Assembly (NCBI GenBank): GCA_017964325.1
Contig: JAGCSE010000139.1
Span: 1-43,577 of the forward strand
From: Victivallales bacterium
GTDB lineage: Bacteria; Verrucomicrobiota; Lentisphaeria; Oligosphaerales; Oligosphaeraceae
DNA length: 43,577 bases
Reading direction: 5' to 3'
The notes beneath the pieces are model-generated. The model was not told the origin of the DNA and did no database searches. It worked only from the letters and a program-made list of their open reading frames with translations. Positions 17,430 through 25,862 of this stretch are shown piece by piece (position 1 is the first letter of the stretch; every line of letters begins with the position of its first letter). A program made the translations under genes and the position numbers.

Positions 17430-18485
17430 ATGAAAAAAATAATCGCCAGTCTTTTCCTTGTGTTGCTTTCGGTATTTCTGACTTCCTGCAATACGTTCTA
17501 TGATTTCGACGATCCGTATTATAGTCTCCCAGAAGCTTCTACGGAAATGCTTGAAATCTCCTTATACACACCTGAACAATTAGCACAAAGAGCTAACGAG
17601 CTTGCTCAAATTAATAAGCAGAAATATCCTGAGTACACACTGGACATTGGGGACGAGTTTGAAATCCGCGTTTATAACCAACCGGATCTTCATGCAACAA
17701 CAGCCGTTACACCAGATGGTTGCATTTCAACTGTATTCGTCGACAAGTTGTCCGTAGTAGGAAAAACCATTCCAGAAACAACCACGATGATGGAAGACAT
17801 TTTGAAGCAGTACATCATCAATCCAAAAGTCACCATGATTCCTCTCGACTTGAAATCTCAGAAGGCATCCATCGCTGGAGCAGTCGTCCACCCGGGAGTT
17901 TACCCCGTCTCCAAAAACACGCGTCTCAGTGAAATCTTCGCAATGGCTGGTGGTGGAGCTACTCGCTGGATCAATGGCAAGCAGTTGGACTGCGCGGATT
18001 TCACGTTTTCCTATTTAGTTCGCGACGGGAAGCAGCTCCCCGTAAATTTCTCGCTAGCAATTGAATATGGAGATCCAGACAACAACATTTTCATCCTCAA
18101 AGGTGATTACATTTACATTGCCATCCGTTCTGAAAAGATGGTAAACATCACAGGTGAAGTCGCCTCTCCACAATTCCAAATGTGGAATTCCGGCATGGGG
18201 CTTCTACAGGCTATTACCAATGCCGGCGGCTTGAGAGAACAGAACAATGGATACGCCGTTATCATCCGCGGCGGCATGGAAAATCCTCAATTTTTCAAAG
18301 CTGATATTAACAAAATTTTCGATGGACGCAAACTGGACGTTCCCCTTCATCCTGGCGATACAGTCTATATCCCCAAAGACGGTCTTTCCGTTTGGAATAC
18401 ATACATTGCCAAACTCATGCCGACTGCTTCGTTCATCAATATGCTGATTTCACCATACCATTGGTATAAAGAAATAACAAGATAA
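17430..18485 (+). CDS. Wza-like polysaccharide export lipoprotein
   Basis: A 351-residue outer-membrane export protein. The signal peptide ends in the lipobox 'FLTSC' (Cys20). Residues ~70-135 form the Poly_export domain ('YTLDIGDEFEIRVYNQPDL', 'VTPDGCISTVFVDKL'), followed by two SLBB-type domains ('SIAGAVVHPGVYPVSKNTRLSEIF', 'VNITGEVASPQFQMWNSG') and the closing 'HPGDTVYIPK'. This is the Wza/GumB family that forms the outer-membrane conduit for capsule or exopolysaccharide. It sits 39 bp after the chain-length gene, its usual inner-membrane partner. Confidence 0.93.
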   Translation: MKKIIASLFLVLLSVFLTSCNTFYDFDDPYYSLPEASTEMLEISLYTPEQLAQRANELAQINKQKYPEYTLDIGDEFEIRVYNQPDLHATTAVTPDGCISTVFVDKLSVVGKTIPETTTMMEDILKQYIINPKVTMIPLDLKSQKASIAGAVVHPGVYPVSKNTRLSEIFAMAGGGATRWINGKQLDCADFTFSYLVRDGKQLPVNFSLAIEYGDPDNNIFILKGDYIYIAIRSEKMVNITGEVASPQFQMWNSGMGLLQAITNAGGLREQNNGYAVIIRGGMENPQFFKADINKIFDGRKLDVPLHPGDTVYIPKDGLSVWNTYIAKLMPTASFINMLISPYHWYKEITR

Positions 18486-18536
18486 GGAAACTTATATCCC
18501 TTTATATAATTGGATTTTTAAGACGCATTTGTCCGC

Positions 18537-19946
18537 ATGGAACTAAAACACATCATTTTTTTCTTTTCCCTCTGCGGAATCGCTCCATTGGCACTCGCCT
18601 GCATGGTTAGCAAGACAGTCATGCGGGCATGTGTCTTCTCGCTTCCCCTTATTTTGGCAATATATCAACTTACAGCAATCAATTTCGGCAACCCTCTTGA
18701 TTATTATTACAGAGGAACTGCTCAAGGCTTCGAATTTTCTCTCATTCACATGATCGTGTTTTCCATTCTGATTGCGATGTTGGTTAAACAATGGCCTTTA
18801 AAAATATTGATACCTGGAGTTATCATTTATAGTTTATATTATTTTATATGTGTTCTATCACTCATCAATTCTCCTGATTTTCTTTTTTCTTCTTTTGAAC
18901 TGTGGAAAATGTTAGCCTTTTTCATCGTTTTTCTCACATTGGCGAACTATTTCCACTTGACCCATGATTACGACTCCTTCATCTACGGACTCGCGGCACT
19001 CGTGATCATCCTGTTCTACGAAGCGTTAATGCAAAAATATTTTTATGGGCGTGTGCAAGTGAAGAGTTATTTTCCACATCAGAATTCACTGGGCATGTTC
19101 GTATGCCTTGTAGGCCCCGTTTTCCTAGCACGTTGCCTTAATAATAAAGATGGTTTATTCAAAACATTATTCTTCTTATTTGTTTTTTTTGCTTCATTTG
19201 CCATGTCGATTTTCACTTATTCTCGAGGAACAGTTTTCGGTTTCCCATTCGGCTGTGCCATTACAGTTTTTTTCTCAACTGTATTAAATTTTAAAACTAA
19301 AACCATATATATGCTTCTAGTTATGATAATATTGGGAACCTTTGTTGTAGCCTACTGTTTTCCACGAATAATCAGCCGCTTTGAAAATGCTTCCTCTGCA
19401 TCGAAAAATACCAGAATCATGCTGGCAGTTGTAGCTACAAACATCATGAAAGACAAGCCTTTCGTCGGTTGCGGAGTCAATACATGGACTCATTCAGTCG
19501 CAAAGCCTCAATACAATCCATTTCTCGATCCTGCAAATAAATCATTAAGCGGCGAGGTCCAAGGTATTGTGGAAACGATCTACCTGCTTGTCGGTGCCGA
19601 ATGTGGATTTCTCGGGCTTATCATGCTCCTGTGTTGGTTTTTTTATTATCTATTCCACGCATTACTCCAAGGTTTCCGATGGCGAAAAACGCAATATTTC
19701 TACATCATGGTCGGTCTTCTAGGTGGTTTAGCTTCTAACTACCTACAATCCACCCTTGAATGGGTTTTGAAGCAACCAATCAATTTTTGCGTTCTTTTCT
19801 GCTGTTTCGCCATGTTGTCGTCCTTCATACAAGGCAGCCGCAATCATACATTCCTATCACAACTTGAAATTCTTGACTATCAGAGACGTGAAGCAATAAG
19901 ACGCCAAGAGGAGAAAGCAACTCTTTTAAAGAATCAGCAACCATAA
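18537..19946 (+). CDS. O-antigen ligase/polymerase-family (Wzy/WaaL) membrane protein
   Basis: A 469-residue polytopic protein with about 11-12 hydrophobic segments. The large periplasmic loop lies at ~300-350 and holds 'FVGCGVNTWTHSVAKPQYNPF', then 'VETIYLLVGAECGFLGLIMLL', a pattern typical of the O-antigen ligase family (PF04932). In this operon it most likely polymerises the lipid-linked repeat units made with the 12092 transferase, or ligates the product. A basic cytoplasmic tail ('YQRREAIRRQEEKATLL') ends the protein. It is the last gene of the run; a strong terminator follows at 20081-20120. Confidence 0.85.
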   Translation: MELKHIIFFFSLCGIAPLALACMVSKTVMRACVFSLPLILAIYQLTAINFGNPLDYYYRGTAQGFEFSLIHMIVFSILIAMLVKQWPLKILIPGVIIYSLYYFICVLSLINSPDFLFSSFELWKMLAFFIVFLTLANYFHLTHDYDSFIYGLAALVIILFYEALMQKYFYGRVQVKSYFPHQNSLGMFVCLVGPVFLARCLNNKDGLFKTLFFLFVFFASFAMSIFTYSRGTVFGFPFGCAITVFFSTVLNFKTKTIYMLLVMIILGTFVVAYCFPRIISRFENASSASKNTRIMLAVVATNIMKDKPFVGCGVNTWTHSVAKPQYNPFLDPANKSLSGEVQGIVETIYLLVGAECGFLGLIMLLCWFFYYLFHALLQGFRWRKTQYFYIMVGLLGGLASNYLQSTLEWVLKQPINFCVLFCCFAMLSSFIQGSRNHTFLSQLEILDYQRREAIRRQEEKATLLKNQQP

Positions 19947-20080
19947 AATGGAAAGGATGACGATATCCTAAATCAAACACAGCATATTTCACATACAATT
20001 CAGAATCCTTCCCCAAGCCATTGTTTTTATATAGCTTTTGTTGCTATTGCTTAATGGCTTGAATGACAGACACCTCCCAA

Positions 20081-20120
20081 AACAAAACGAGGCAGGCTTT
20101 TCCGCTTGCCTCGTTTTGTT
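20081..20120. terminator. Bidirectional intrinsic terminator
   Basis: The 17-nt left arm (20081-20097, starting AACAAAACGAGGCA) and right arm (20104-20120, ending CTCGTTTTGTT) pair with one G-T-type mismatch and a 6-nt loop. The arms end in A-rich/T-rich tails on both strands. It lies between the convergent polysaccharide operon and the 20140 gene. The preceding 19947-20080 contains only a weaker AAGCCATT/AATGGCTT pair. Confidence 0.85.
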
Positions 20121-20139
20121 TAGTTATTTTCTCTGCACA

Positions 20140-22224
20140 TCAGCCCGGAAGCACATAGTATGATTTCGGCGGCTCGCCTGTGACGGCATAATAGACGCCG
20201 CCGGCGATAATGACCATCAAACCAGCCAGCAGGTCGCCCGCAATCAATCCGATGAACATCGGCTTCAGGAACTGGTAGCACTTGCTTCCGCCAAAACGCA
20301 TGACGGCCATTTTCAGCACTCCTCCAATCACAAACGACCACGCCAATACATATCCTGCAAATCCAGACCATGCACAGAATATAATCGGATGCACGGGCCA
20401 CCACGGGACATGAAGGCGCATTGTGGAAAGGAGCAACACCCCCGTAAAGGTAATGGCAAACGCAATCCAAAACGGCTTCGTCGGCGACGCTACCACAAAA
20501 CGACGCCAGCTCTTCACGTTTTCCGATTCTTTCAGAACACCTTGTGCAAGCAATTGAGTACGGGATTTCACCACGCTGTTAAACGTATTCTGCGGCGTGT
20601 TTTTCGTACCGAATCCGTCAAGCCAGTTGATGCCGCGGTCGTATGAGAAATACCATGTGAAAATGATAGCCGCCACAAGCCCGCACAGCATAACAACCGT
20701 CAGCATCGGGAAATAGCGCTTTCTCTTGGTCGTTTCACCCGTGCCGTCAAGGAATTTCATGGCACTCATCATGAAAGGCATGAAAGTTTCGCGAGTATCC
20801 ATGAAGAACATCGTCGTCGTGAAGAAAATCAATGCGAGCGTCGTCGGTCCGAGAGCCTGTTCGCCGAACAGAGCGAACAGAATCACGCCAGGATACAGGT
20901 TTGGATTCAAGTGGTACATGCCCGTCTCGGCAAGGATTCGCGCCATGACCAGATAAGCGATGACCATCATGATGGCAAGCAGCGTTGACAACTGCCAATC
21001 CAATCCTCCACGCGTCACACCGATGATAAAGCACAAGATACCAACGATGAACACACGCATTCCCCACACGCTTTCCGCCTCCGTTTCCGCACTTCCCTTC
21101 AGTCCGAATGCCTTCCGCAAAACCTGCCAGTAGTAGTGACGTCCCGTATAAACCAGCACGGAGAAGAAGCCGATGTACGCACCGAACACCATGCCCCAGT
21201 CAGTACGCGGCGAGAACAACGTGCCCATGCGCAGCGGATAGCCCCAGTTAATGAACAGGCCGAAGATGTAGAAAAACACGAACGGACTGAATCCAACGCT
21301 CATGCAGACATCCGTCGGAAGCATGTATGCAAGCCCGATGACCGCGAAAAACACGCGAATCCACATCAACGTCCCATAGCCACCGCCACGCACAAATGTC
21401 GGGAACGTCTCACGCAAGGCGCGGAAGTCAAAGACGCGTGTAACGGGAATCAACTGGTCAGGGAAATACAGGCAGATGTAATTGTTCGCATGGATGACAA
21501 ACACGAACACCAGCGCAATCCAGAATGCACGATTGCGGAAGATTGGATTCGTCCGTCCCTCCATATCCGGCATGACAGCCTGAGCCACCTGCACCACAGG
21601 ATATGGAAGATGCTCGTTTGACGCCCATTGACGATGAAACACGGTCGCAAGTCCCGTCAAAGCAATCCACATGATGATGAACAGCGGAATCCAATATTCC
21701 AATGGCTTACGCCATGCTGACCACGGAATGTCAGAGAACGCAATCCGTTTCGACGGATCCGTTCGCGCCCCTTGGATCATCGTCGTCAACGCATCCTTTT
21801 CCTCTGGATCCGCCATCATGAATTTCGGGAGGTACATCGTCACAGGCTTGTATGTCTTGTTGTCCTCCTGCAACAATTTCCAACTAGAGATCGTCTTCGC
21901 ATAATGGTGCGGCAGCATCATCGCGCGCGGCACAAGACGCATGAAACTGCTCGTCGCCATACAGCACGCAGGCAACACCAACGCCATGATAAGGCACACC
22001 TCGCGCTTCGTAAACGGACGGAAAAATCCCTTGCTCCGTCCTCTTGCCAACATTCGCAGAAGCGGATTCACGACTATCAAAAAAACAATGAGGCTGCCAT
22101 AGACGGAAAGCGGGAAATGCGTTCCCACCATGACTGTCTGATGCAGCACGATGTCATTGTAAAAAGCATAGCCACACAGGAAAGTGGCTCCTAACAGACC
22201 TATTATAAAAGCTCGCAGTGACAT
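20140..22224 (-). CDS. DUF6785/DUF6784-type multi-pass membrane protein
   Basis: A 694-residue protein with roughly 14 hydrophobic segments. It resembles the DUF6785-DUF6784 proteins common in Planctomycetes, Verrucomicrobia and Lentisphaerae: a basic 'PFTKREVCLIMALVLPACCM' after TM2, 'IPWSAWRKPLEYWIPLFIIMW', 'NEHLPYPVVQVAQAV', and a later 'ETGMYHLNPN'. These are distantly like OPT-family oligopeptide transporters (inference from shape). Substrate and function are unknown. An AAGGA ribosome site precedes ATG 22224. It is monocistronic as far as can be seen, convergent with the polysaccharide operon and divergent from the helicase gene. Confidence 0.7.
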   Translation of the reverse strand: MSLRAFIIGLLGATFLCGYAFYNDIVLHQTVMVGTHFPLSVYGSLIVFLIVVNPLLRMLARGRSKGFFRPFTKREVCLIMALVLPACCMATSSFMRLVPRAMMLPHHYAKTISSWKLLQEDNKTYKPVTMYLPKFMMADPEEKDALTTMIQGARTDPSKRIAFSDIPWSAWRKPLEYWIPLFIIMWIALTGLATVFHRQWASNEHLPYPVVQVAQAVMPDMEGRTNPIFRNRAFWIALVFVFVIHANNYICLYFPDQLIPVTRVFDFRALRETFPTFVRGGGYGTLMWIRVFFAVIGLAYMLPTDVCMSVGFSPFVFFYIFGLFINWGYPLRMGTLFSPRTDWGMVFGAYIGFFSVLVYTGRHYYWQVLRKAFGLKGSAETEAESVWGMRVFIVGILCFIIGVTRGGLDWQLSTLLAIMMVIAYLVMARILAETGMYHLNPNLYPGVILFALFGEQALGPTTLALIFFTTTMFFMDTRETFMPFMMSAMKFLDGTGETTKRKRYFPMLTVVMLCGLVAAIIFTWYFSYDRGINWLDGFGTKNTPQNTFNSVVKSRTQLLAQGVLKESENVKSWRRFVVASPTKPFWIAFAITFTGVLLLSTMRLHVPWWPVHPIIFCAWSGFAGYVLAWSFVIGGVLKMAVMRFGGSKCYQFLKPMFIGLIAGDLLAGLMVIIAGGVYYAVTGEPPKSYYVLPG

Positions 22225-22387
22225 TCGAATCCTTGTTGTTCTCTATTCCTAAATCACAGATATGTAAATGTAAAATCTACCACCATTTTCATCAACTTAC
22301 AACTTCTCTCCTCTGAAAATGTTGCTTTTTTATCTTTTTATTTTCCCAAACAAAAACACAATTGTCACATTTTGTCATGTTTTATAC

Positions 22388-22417
22388 TTGATAATCATAT
22401 CTTTTACATTATATTAT
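22388..22417 (+). promoter_or_regulatory. Candidate promoter of the DEAD-box helicase gene
   Basis: TTGATA (22388-22393), an 18-bp spacer and TATTAT (22412-22417) lie in a very AT-rich 240-bp gap (22225-22464), 47 bp before ATG 22465. No cold-shock box was recognised, although such helicases are often cold-induced. Confidence 0.45.
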
Positions 22418-22464
22418 TATAATAAAAATTTATTTCATAACCTCAAAAGATAGGGATAGCAACC

Positions 22465-24936
22465 ATGCAGGAAGAGAAAAACACCAATCATGATGACGAC
22501 GTCATCGAATTTGACGACGCCATAACAGAAGACCAGCAACAGACAGCGGAAGAACCACAACAGGAAAAACAGCCGTCTGCGACAAAAGAACCAACCACGG
22601 CAGAACAAGCAGAAGCCACAGAACCACAAGAGGATACGGATAATCCAACCAAGCAGCCGGAAGCATCTGAAGAAGACACGGCGCAAGCAACTTCCCAAGC
22701 TGCTTCTGAGGACGACGATGAGCCAGTCGTCACATTTGACTCCTTTGGCTTCTGCCCCGAAATCATGCAGTCCCTCAATGAAGCAGGCTTCCGTGAGCCA
22801 ACTCCCATCCAGGTGAAAGCCATTCCATGCGTCATGGAAGGACGCGATGTCATCGGCCAAGCCCTCACAGGCACGGGCAAGACGGCCGCATTCGGACTTC
22901 CGACCATGCAAAAAATTATGAACGAGCCTGGCCTCAATCTGCTCGTGCTCGTCCCGACCCGCGAGCTTGCCGCGCAAGTCTCCAACGAACTTTTCAAACT
23001 TGGCCGTTACGCCAATATCCACACCGCCGCATTCACGGGCGGACAATCCTACAGCCGTCAGGAAACCATTCTCGCAAAAGGCATTAACGCCCTGGTTGCC
23101 ACACCTGGCCGCCTCCTCGATTTGATTGATTCAGGCCATTTCGACGACGTCAATCCCAAACACATCGTTGTCGATGAAGCGGATGAAATGCTGGACATGG
23201 GCTTCCTTGAAGACGTAAAGAAGATTTTCGAGCATTTCAACGGAGAACACCAGACCATGCTTTTCTCCGCCACGATGCCGCGCCCCGTCATCCAACTGGC
23301 TGAGCACATTCTGAAGAATCCCGTGAACATCACGACATCCATCACGGAAAGTACTAACAACGACATTGAGCAGCTTTTCTATGTCATTGAAGACGATGAA
23401 CGTGCAGATGCGGTCATCCGCCTCATCGACGCGGAAAACGTCACCAAGGGCATGATCTTCTGCCGCACGAAAGAGGAAACGGATTCTCTGAACATCCTGC
23501 TTTCCGCAAGAGGCTACAACGTCAACTGTCTCCATGGCGACATGGAGCAGGCTCAGCGTTCCCGTGTCATGGCCGCTTTCCGTCGCGGTGAAATCGACAT
23601 TCTCGTTGCCACAGACGTGGCCGCCCGCGGCCTGGATGTCGATGATGTCTCGCATGTCTTCAACTACCACCTTCCCTTCGACTCTCGCGGCTACGTCCAC
23701 CGCATCGGCCGTACAGGCCGCGCAGGCAAGACAGGCACGGCCATCACACTTGTAACGCCACGTGAAATGAGGCAGTTGGACGCCATTCGCCGAAACGTCG
23801 GTGCCCAAATGCAGAACAGACTTGTACCCACTCGCACGCAAGTCACGGAACAACGCCTCAAGAAAATCTTCCATGATGTCCACGACTACAAATTGGATTT
23901 GAATATCCTGAACCAAGTTGAGACGCTTTCCGTCAACCAGGACTTGCTGGTCATTATCGCCAAGCTGCTCACGCATCAACTCGCTTCCAGCGGCGACAAA
24001 GGCCCTGAAGAAATCGGTCCGCAAGGGCAGAGACTCGAACGAATCCTCTCCCGCAGCGACCGCAAAGGCCGCGAAGGCCGCGAAGGCGATCGTGACGAAC
24101 GAGGCGGAAGACGCCGCCGTGACCGCGGTGGTCGTGGCGACAGAGGTGATCGTGGTGACAGAGGTGATCGTGGCGACAGAGGTGGTCGCCGTTCACGTCG
24201 TGAATACGATGCTTGGGCCCAGGAGGAGGATTTCGGAGATAACGAAGCCCCCGTTCGTCAAAAGCCAGGCAATCTCGATCGTCCGTCATACGCGGAAAAC
24301 GCCCCCAATATGCGTGAAGATACGCCAGCCCGCCCCGAACGTGAAGAAAAGCCTGAACGCCATTACGACGACAATGACCGTCGTGAACGCGAAGAAAGGC
24401 CAGACCGCAGTGAACGCCATTTCGACGACGATCGCCACGAACGCGAAGAAAGGCTTGACCGTCGTGAACGTCGTTTCGACGACGACCGCCATGAACGCGA
24501 AGAAAGGCATGACCGTCGTGAACGTCGTTTCGACGATGACCGCCATGAACGCGAAGAAAGGCATGAACGTCGTGAACGTCGTTTCGATGATGACCGCCAT
24601 GAACGTCGTTTCGATGATGACCGCTCGCGTTTCAATCGCGATGGCAAAGTCAACCTTCGTGAAGATTCCGGTCATGCACCACGCAAAGGCAAATGGGCGG
24701 ATAAATTCCAAGACCGCGCACCGCGACGCGACTACGACAGACCATCCTCCTCATATTCCTCCTTCTCCGAAACCAAATCGAAAAAGCCAAAGCGGAACCT
24801 TCCGCCGCCTCCGCCCACCAGATCGAAGCGTGATGTCCCGCCACCGCCGAAAGACAGCCGGAAGCCATTTGCCCCATCTGCCAAACCAAAACGCAATACA
24901 TCGTCTGGGAAAGACAGAAATTGGTATTTCAACTAA
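22465..24936 (+). CDS. DEAD-box ATP-dependent RNA helicase with acidic N-tail and charged repeat C-tail
   Basis: An 823-residue helicase. Residues 1-90 are acidic and disordered (E/D/Q/T-rich). The two RecA domains span ~92-460: Q motif near 'FREPTPIQ', Walker A 'TGTGKT' (from residue 135), 'PTRELA', DEAD at 237-240, 'SAT', 'RGLDV', and 'HRIGRTGRAG'. A short helical region ends near 520, then an RGG/RGD-rich segment (~540-570) and tandem 18-residue units of the type RRFDDDRHEREERHDRRE (~632-722) lead to a Pro/Lys-rich end. It resembles CsdA/DeaD enzymes that remodel rRNA and mRNA; the charged tails probably mediate RNA binding or condensate formation (inference). Confidence 0.95.
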   Translation: MQEEKNTNHDDDVIEFDDAITEDQQQTAEEPQQEKQPSATKEPTTAEQAEATEPQEDTDNPTKQPEASEEDTAQATSQAASEDDDEPVVTFDSFGFCPEIMQSLNEAGFREPTPIQVKAIPCVMEGRDVIGQALTGTGKTAAFGLPTMQKIMNEPGLNLLVLVPTRELAAQVSNELFKLGRYANIHTAAFTGGQSYSRQETILAKGINALVATPGRLLDLIDSGHFDDVNPKHIVVDEADEMLDMGFLEDVKKIFEHFNGEHQTMLFSATMPRPVIQLAEHILKNPVNITTSITESTNNDIEQLFYVIEDDERADAVIRLIDAENVTKGMIFCRTKEETDSLNILLSARGYNVNCLHGDMEQAQRSRVMAAFRRGEIDILVATDVAARGLDVDDVSHVFNYHLPFDSRGYVHRIGRTGRAGKTGTAITLVTPREMRQLDAIRRNVGAQMQNRLVPTRTQVTEQRLKKIFHDVHDYKLDLNILNQVETLSVNQDLLVIIAKLLTHQLASSGDKGPEEIGPQGQRLERILSRSDRKGREGREGDRDERGGRRRRDRGGRGDRGDRGDRGDRGDRGGRRSRREYDAWAQEEDFGDNEAPVRQKPGNLDRPSYAENAPNMREDTPARPEREEKPERHYDDNDRREREERPDRSERHFDDDRHEREERLDRRERRFDDDRHEREERHDRRERRFDDDRHEREERHERRERRFDDDRHERRFDDDRSRFNRDGKVNLREDSGHAPRKGKWADKFQDRAPRRDYDRPSSSYSSFSETKSKKPKRNLPPPPPTRSKRDVPPPPKDSRKPFAPSAKPKRNTSSGKDRNWYFN
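24358..24630 (+). repeat. 54-bp in-frame tandem repeat in helicase C-tail
   Basis: About four full or near-full 54-bp units plus partial copies encode the 18-residue motif R(R/H)FDDDRHEREER(L/H)(D/E)RRE. Neighbouring units differ mostly at synonymous or single-residue positions, suggesting recent unit duplication. The last copies are shortened to RRFDDDRHE and RRFDDDRSR. Confidence 0.85.
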
Positions 24937-24966
24937 TCGTTAGTTCTTTTACTAAAACAGATTAGT
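24932..24966 (+). other. Hairpin overlapping the helicase stop codon
   Basis: ACTAATC (24932-24938) pairs with GATTAGT (24960-24966), and an inner TTAGT/ACTAA pair extends the stem around a TCTTTT loop. The stop codon TAA lies inside the left arm. It may stabilise the 3' end of the mRNA. Confidence 0.4.
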
Positions 24967-24969
24967 CAA

Positions 24970-25010
24970 ACGGAAACGCCTCCGTCCTCAACGGGGGCGC
25001 TTTCGTTTTC
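24970..25010 (+). terminator. Intrinsic terminator of the helicase gene
   Basis: CGCCTCCG (24977-24984) pairs with CGGGGGCG (24992-24999) with one G-T pair, extended by GGAAA/CTTTC with a bulge, and followed by TTTCGTTTTC on the plus strand. The stop codon of the convergent kinase gene (24988-24990) lies in its loop, so the structure is shared by the two 3' ends. Confidence 0.6.
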
Positions 25011-25821
25011 CACGAACACGCCGATAGACGCGATGCCGCAGCAAACTGCCCAGCTTTAAATACCATGGCGCATTTTCCAATGCCTGCTTCAAACGCCCTT
25101 CGATCATTTCTGGATAATACGTTTCCACTATCTTGGCCAACGAAAATTCATCCGCCTTTCTCAATATCCCGAAAAAAAATTTCTGTAACCACGACGACTT
25201 TTCCGTAAGGCATACGGCGGTCGCGATGTCCAAAAGACACGGCTCCTCGCCATTCAAAATCATGATGTTCGCTCGATGGAAATCGCCATGGCAGATGCCA
25301 CGGTCGTGCATTTGAAAAATCAAATCCGACAGTTTCTTGAAAAACTGCTTGCTTGGCTTCGTCTCGGCCGTATAGTGTCGAAGACTCAAAAGTACCTTTC
25401 CATCAACGAGATACTCTTCCAGCAACGTATCCTTTCCTACCAATCCGTATGGTTGCGGCACACGGATTCCAGCAGCGAGAAAAAGCCGCAGCTTTGCATC
25501 TTCATTCTTCAAGACGCGGTGACCGTACAGAAGACGTATCCCAATCCACCGATTGCGATAGCTCTTCACCAAACACTCCTGTCCGTTCGGCGATTTCCAC
25601 TTATAAACATCGCAACCACCCCATGACCGCGAACGCTGCACAAGCTCGCTTTCAGACAAAATGCCATCTAGACCGATTTTCTCCGCATAAGCGAGAATTT
25701 CGGCCTCCGCATCCACTTCATGGGTTGTTTTTGTTGGCAACTGTGGCAAATTATACATTTTTACATCATTCCTACAAACCATACCATTTACTATACAGTC
25801 GTTTTTACAAAACACACGCAA
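24988..25821 (-). CDS. LPS core/Kdo kinase-like (WaaP family) protein
   Basis: Up to 277 residues of a small protein-kinase-fold enzyme. The catalytic loop 'GICHGDFHRANIMIL' and the metal motif 'LLDIATAV' (DFG equivalent) match the Kdo/WaaP lipopolysaccharide kinase group. Upstream 'ECLVKSYRNR' supplies the ATP lysine and 'LLEEYLVDG' the hinge. It probably phosphorylates the lipid A-core region, which fits a Gram-negative envelope. ATG 25821 leaves only 41 bp to the divergent ABC-F gene; the internal ATG at 25760 ('MYNLPQLPTK') would leave room for promoters and is perhaps the true start. The final residues are very basic. Confidence 0.7.
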   Translation of the reverse strand: MRVFCKNDCIVNGMVCRNDVKMYNLPQLPTKTTHEVDAEAEILAYAEKIGLDGILSESELVQRSRSWGGCDVYKWKSPNGQECLVKSYRNRWIGIRLLYGHRVLKNEDAKLRLFLAAGIRVPQPYGLVGKDTLLEEYLVDGKVLLSLRHYTAETKPSKQFFKKLSDLIFQMHDRGICHGDFHRANIMILNGEEPCLLDIATAVCLTEKSSWLQKFFFGILRKADEFSLAKIVETYYPEMIEGRLKQALENAPWYLKLGSLLRHRVYRRVRGKRKRPR

Positions 25822-25862
25822 AGACTTCGGCTTGCCGTCGTTTTTTCTTTTGCTGAGTTATT

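Noticed and set aside
23131..24024. Minus-strand frame of ~297 codons opposite the helicase core
   Set aside because: Antisense to conserved helicase motifs; no recognisable family.
23918..24943. Long plus-strand frame overlapping the helicase tail
   Set aside because: Out-of-frame translation of the repetitive RGG/DRHERE region; low-complexity and without any domain.
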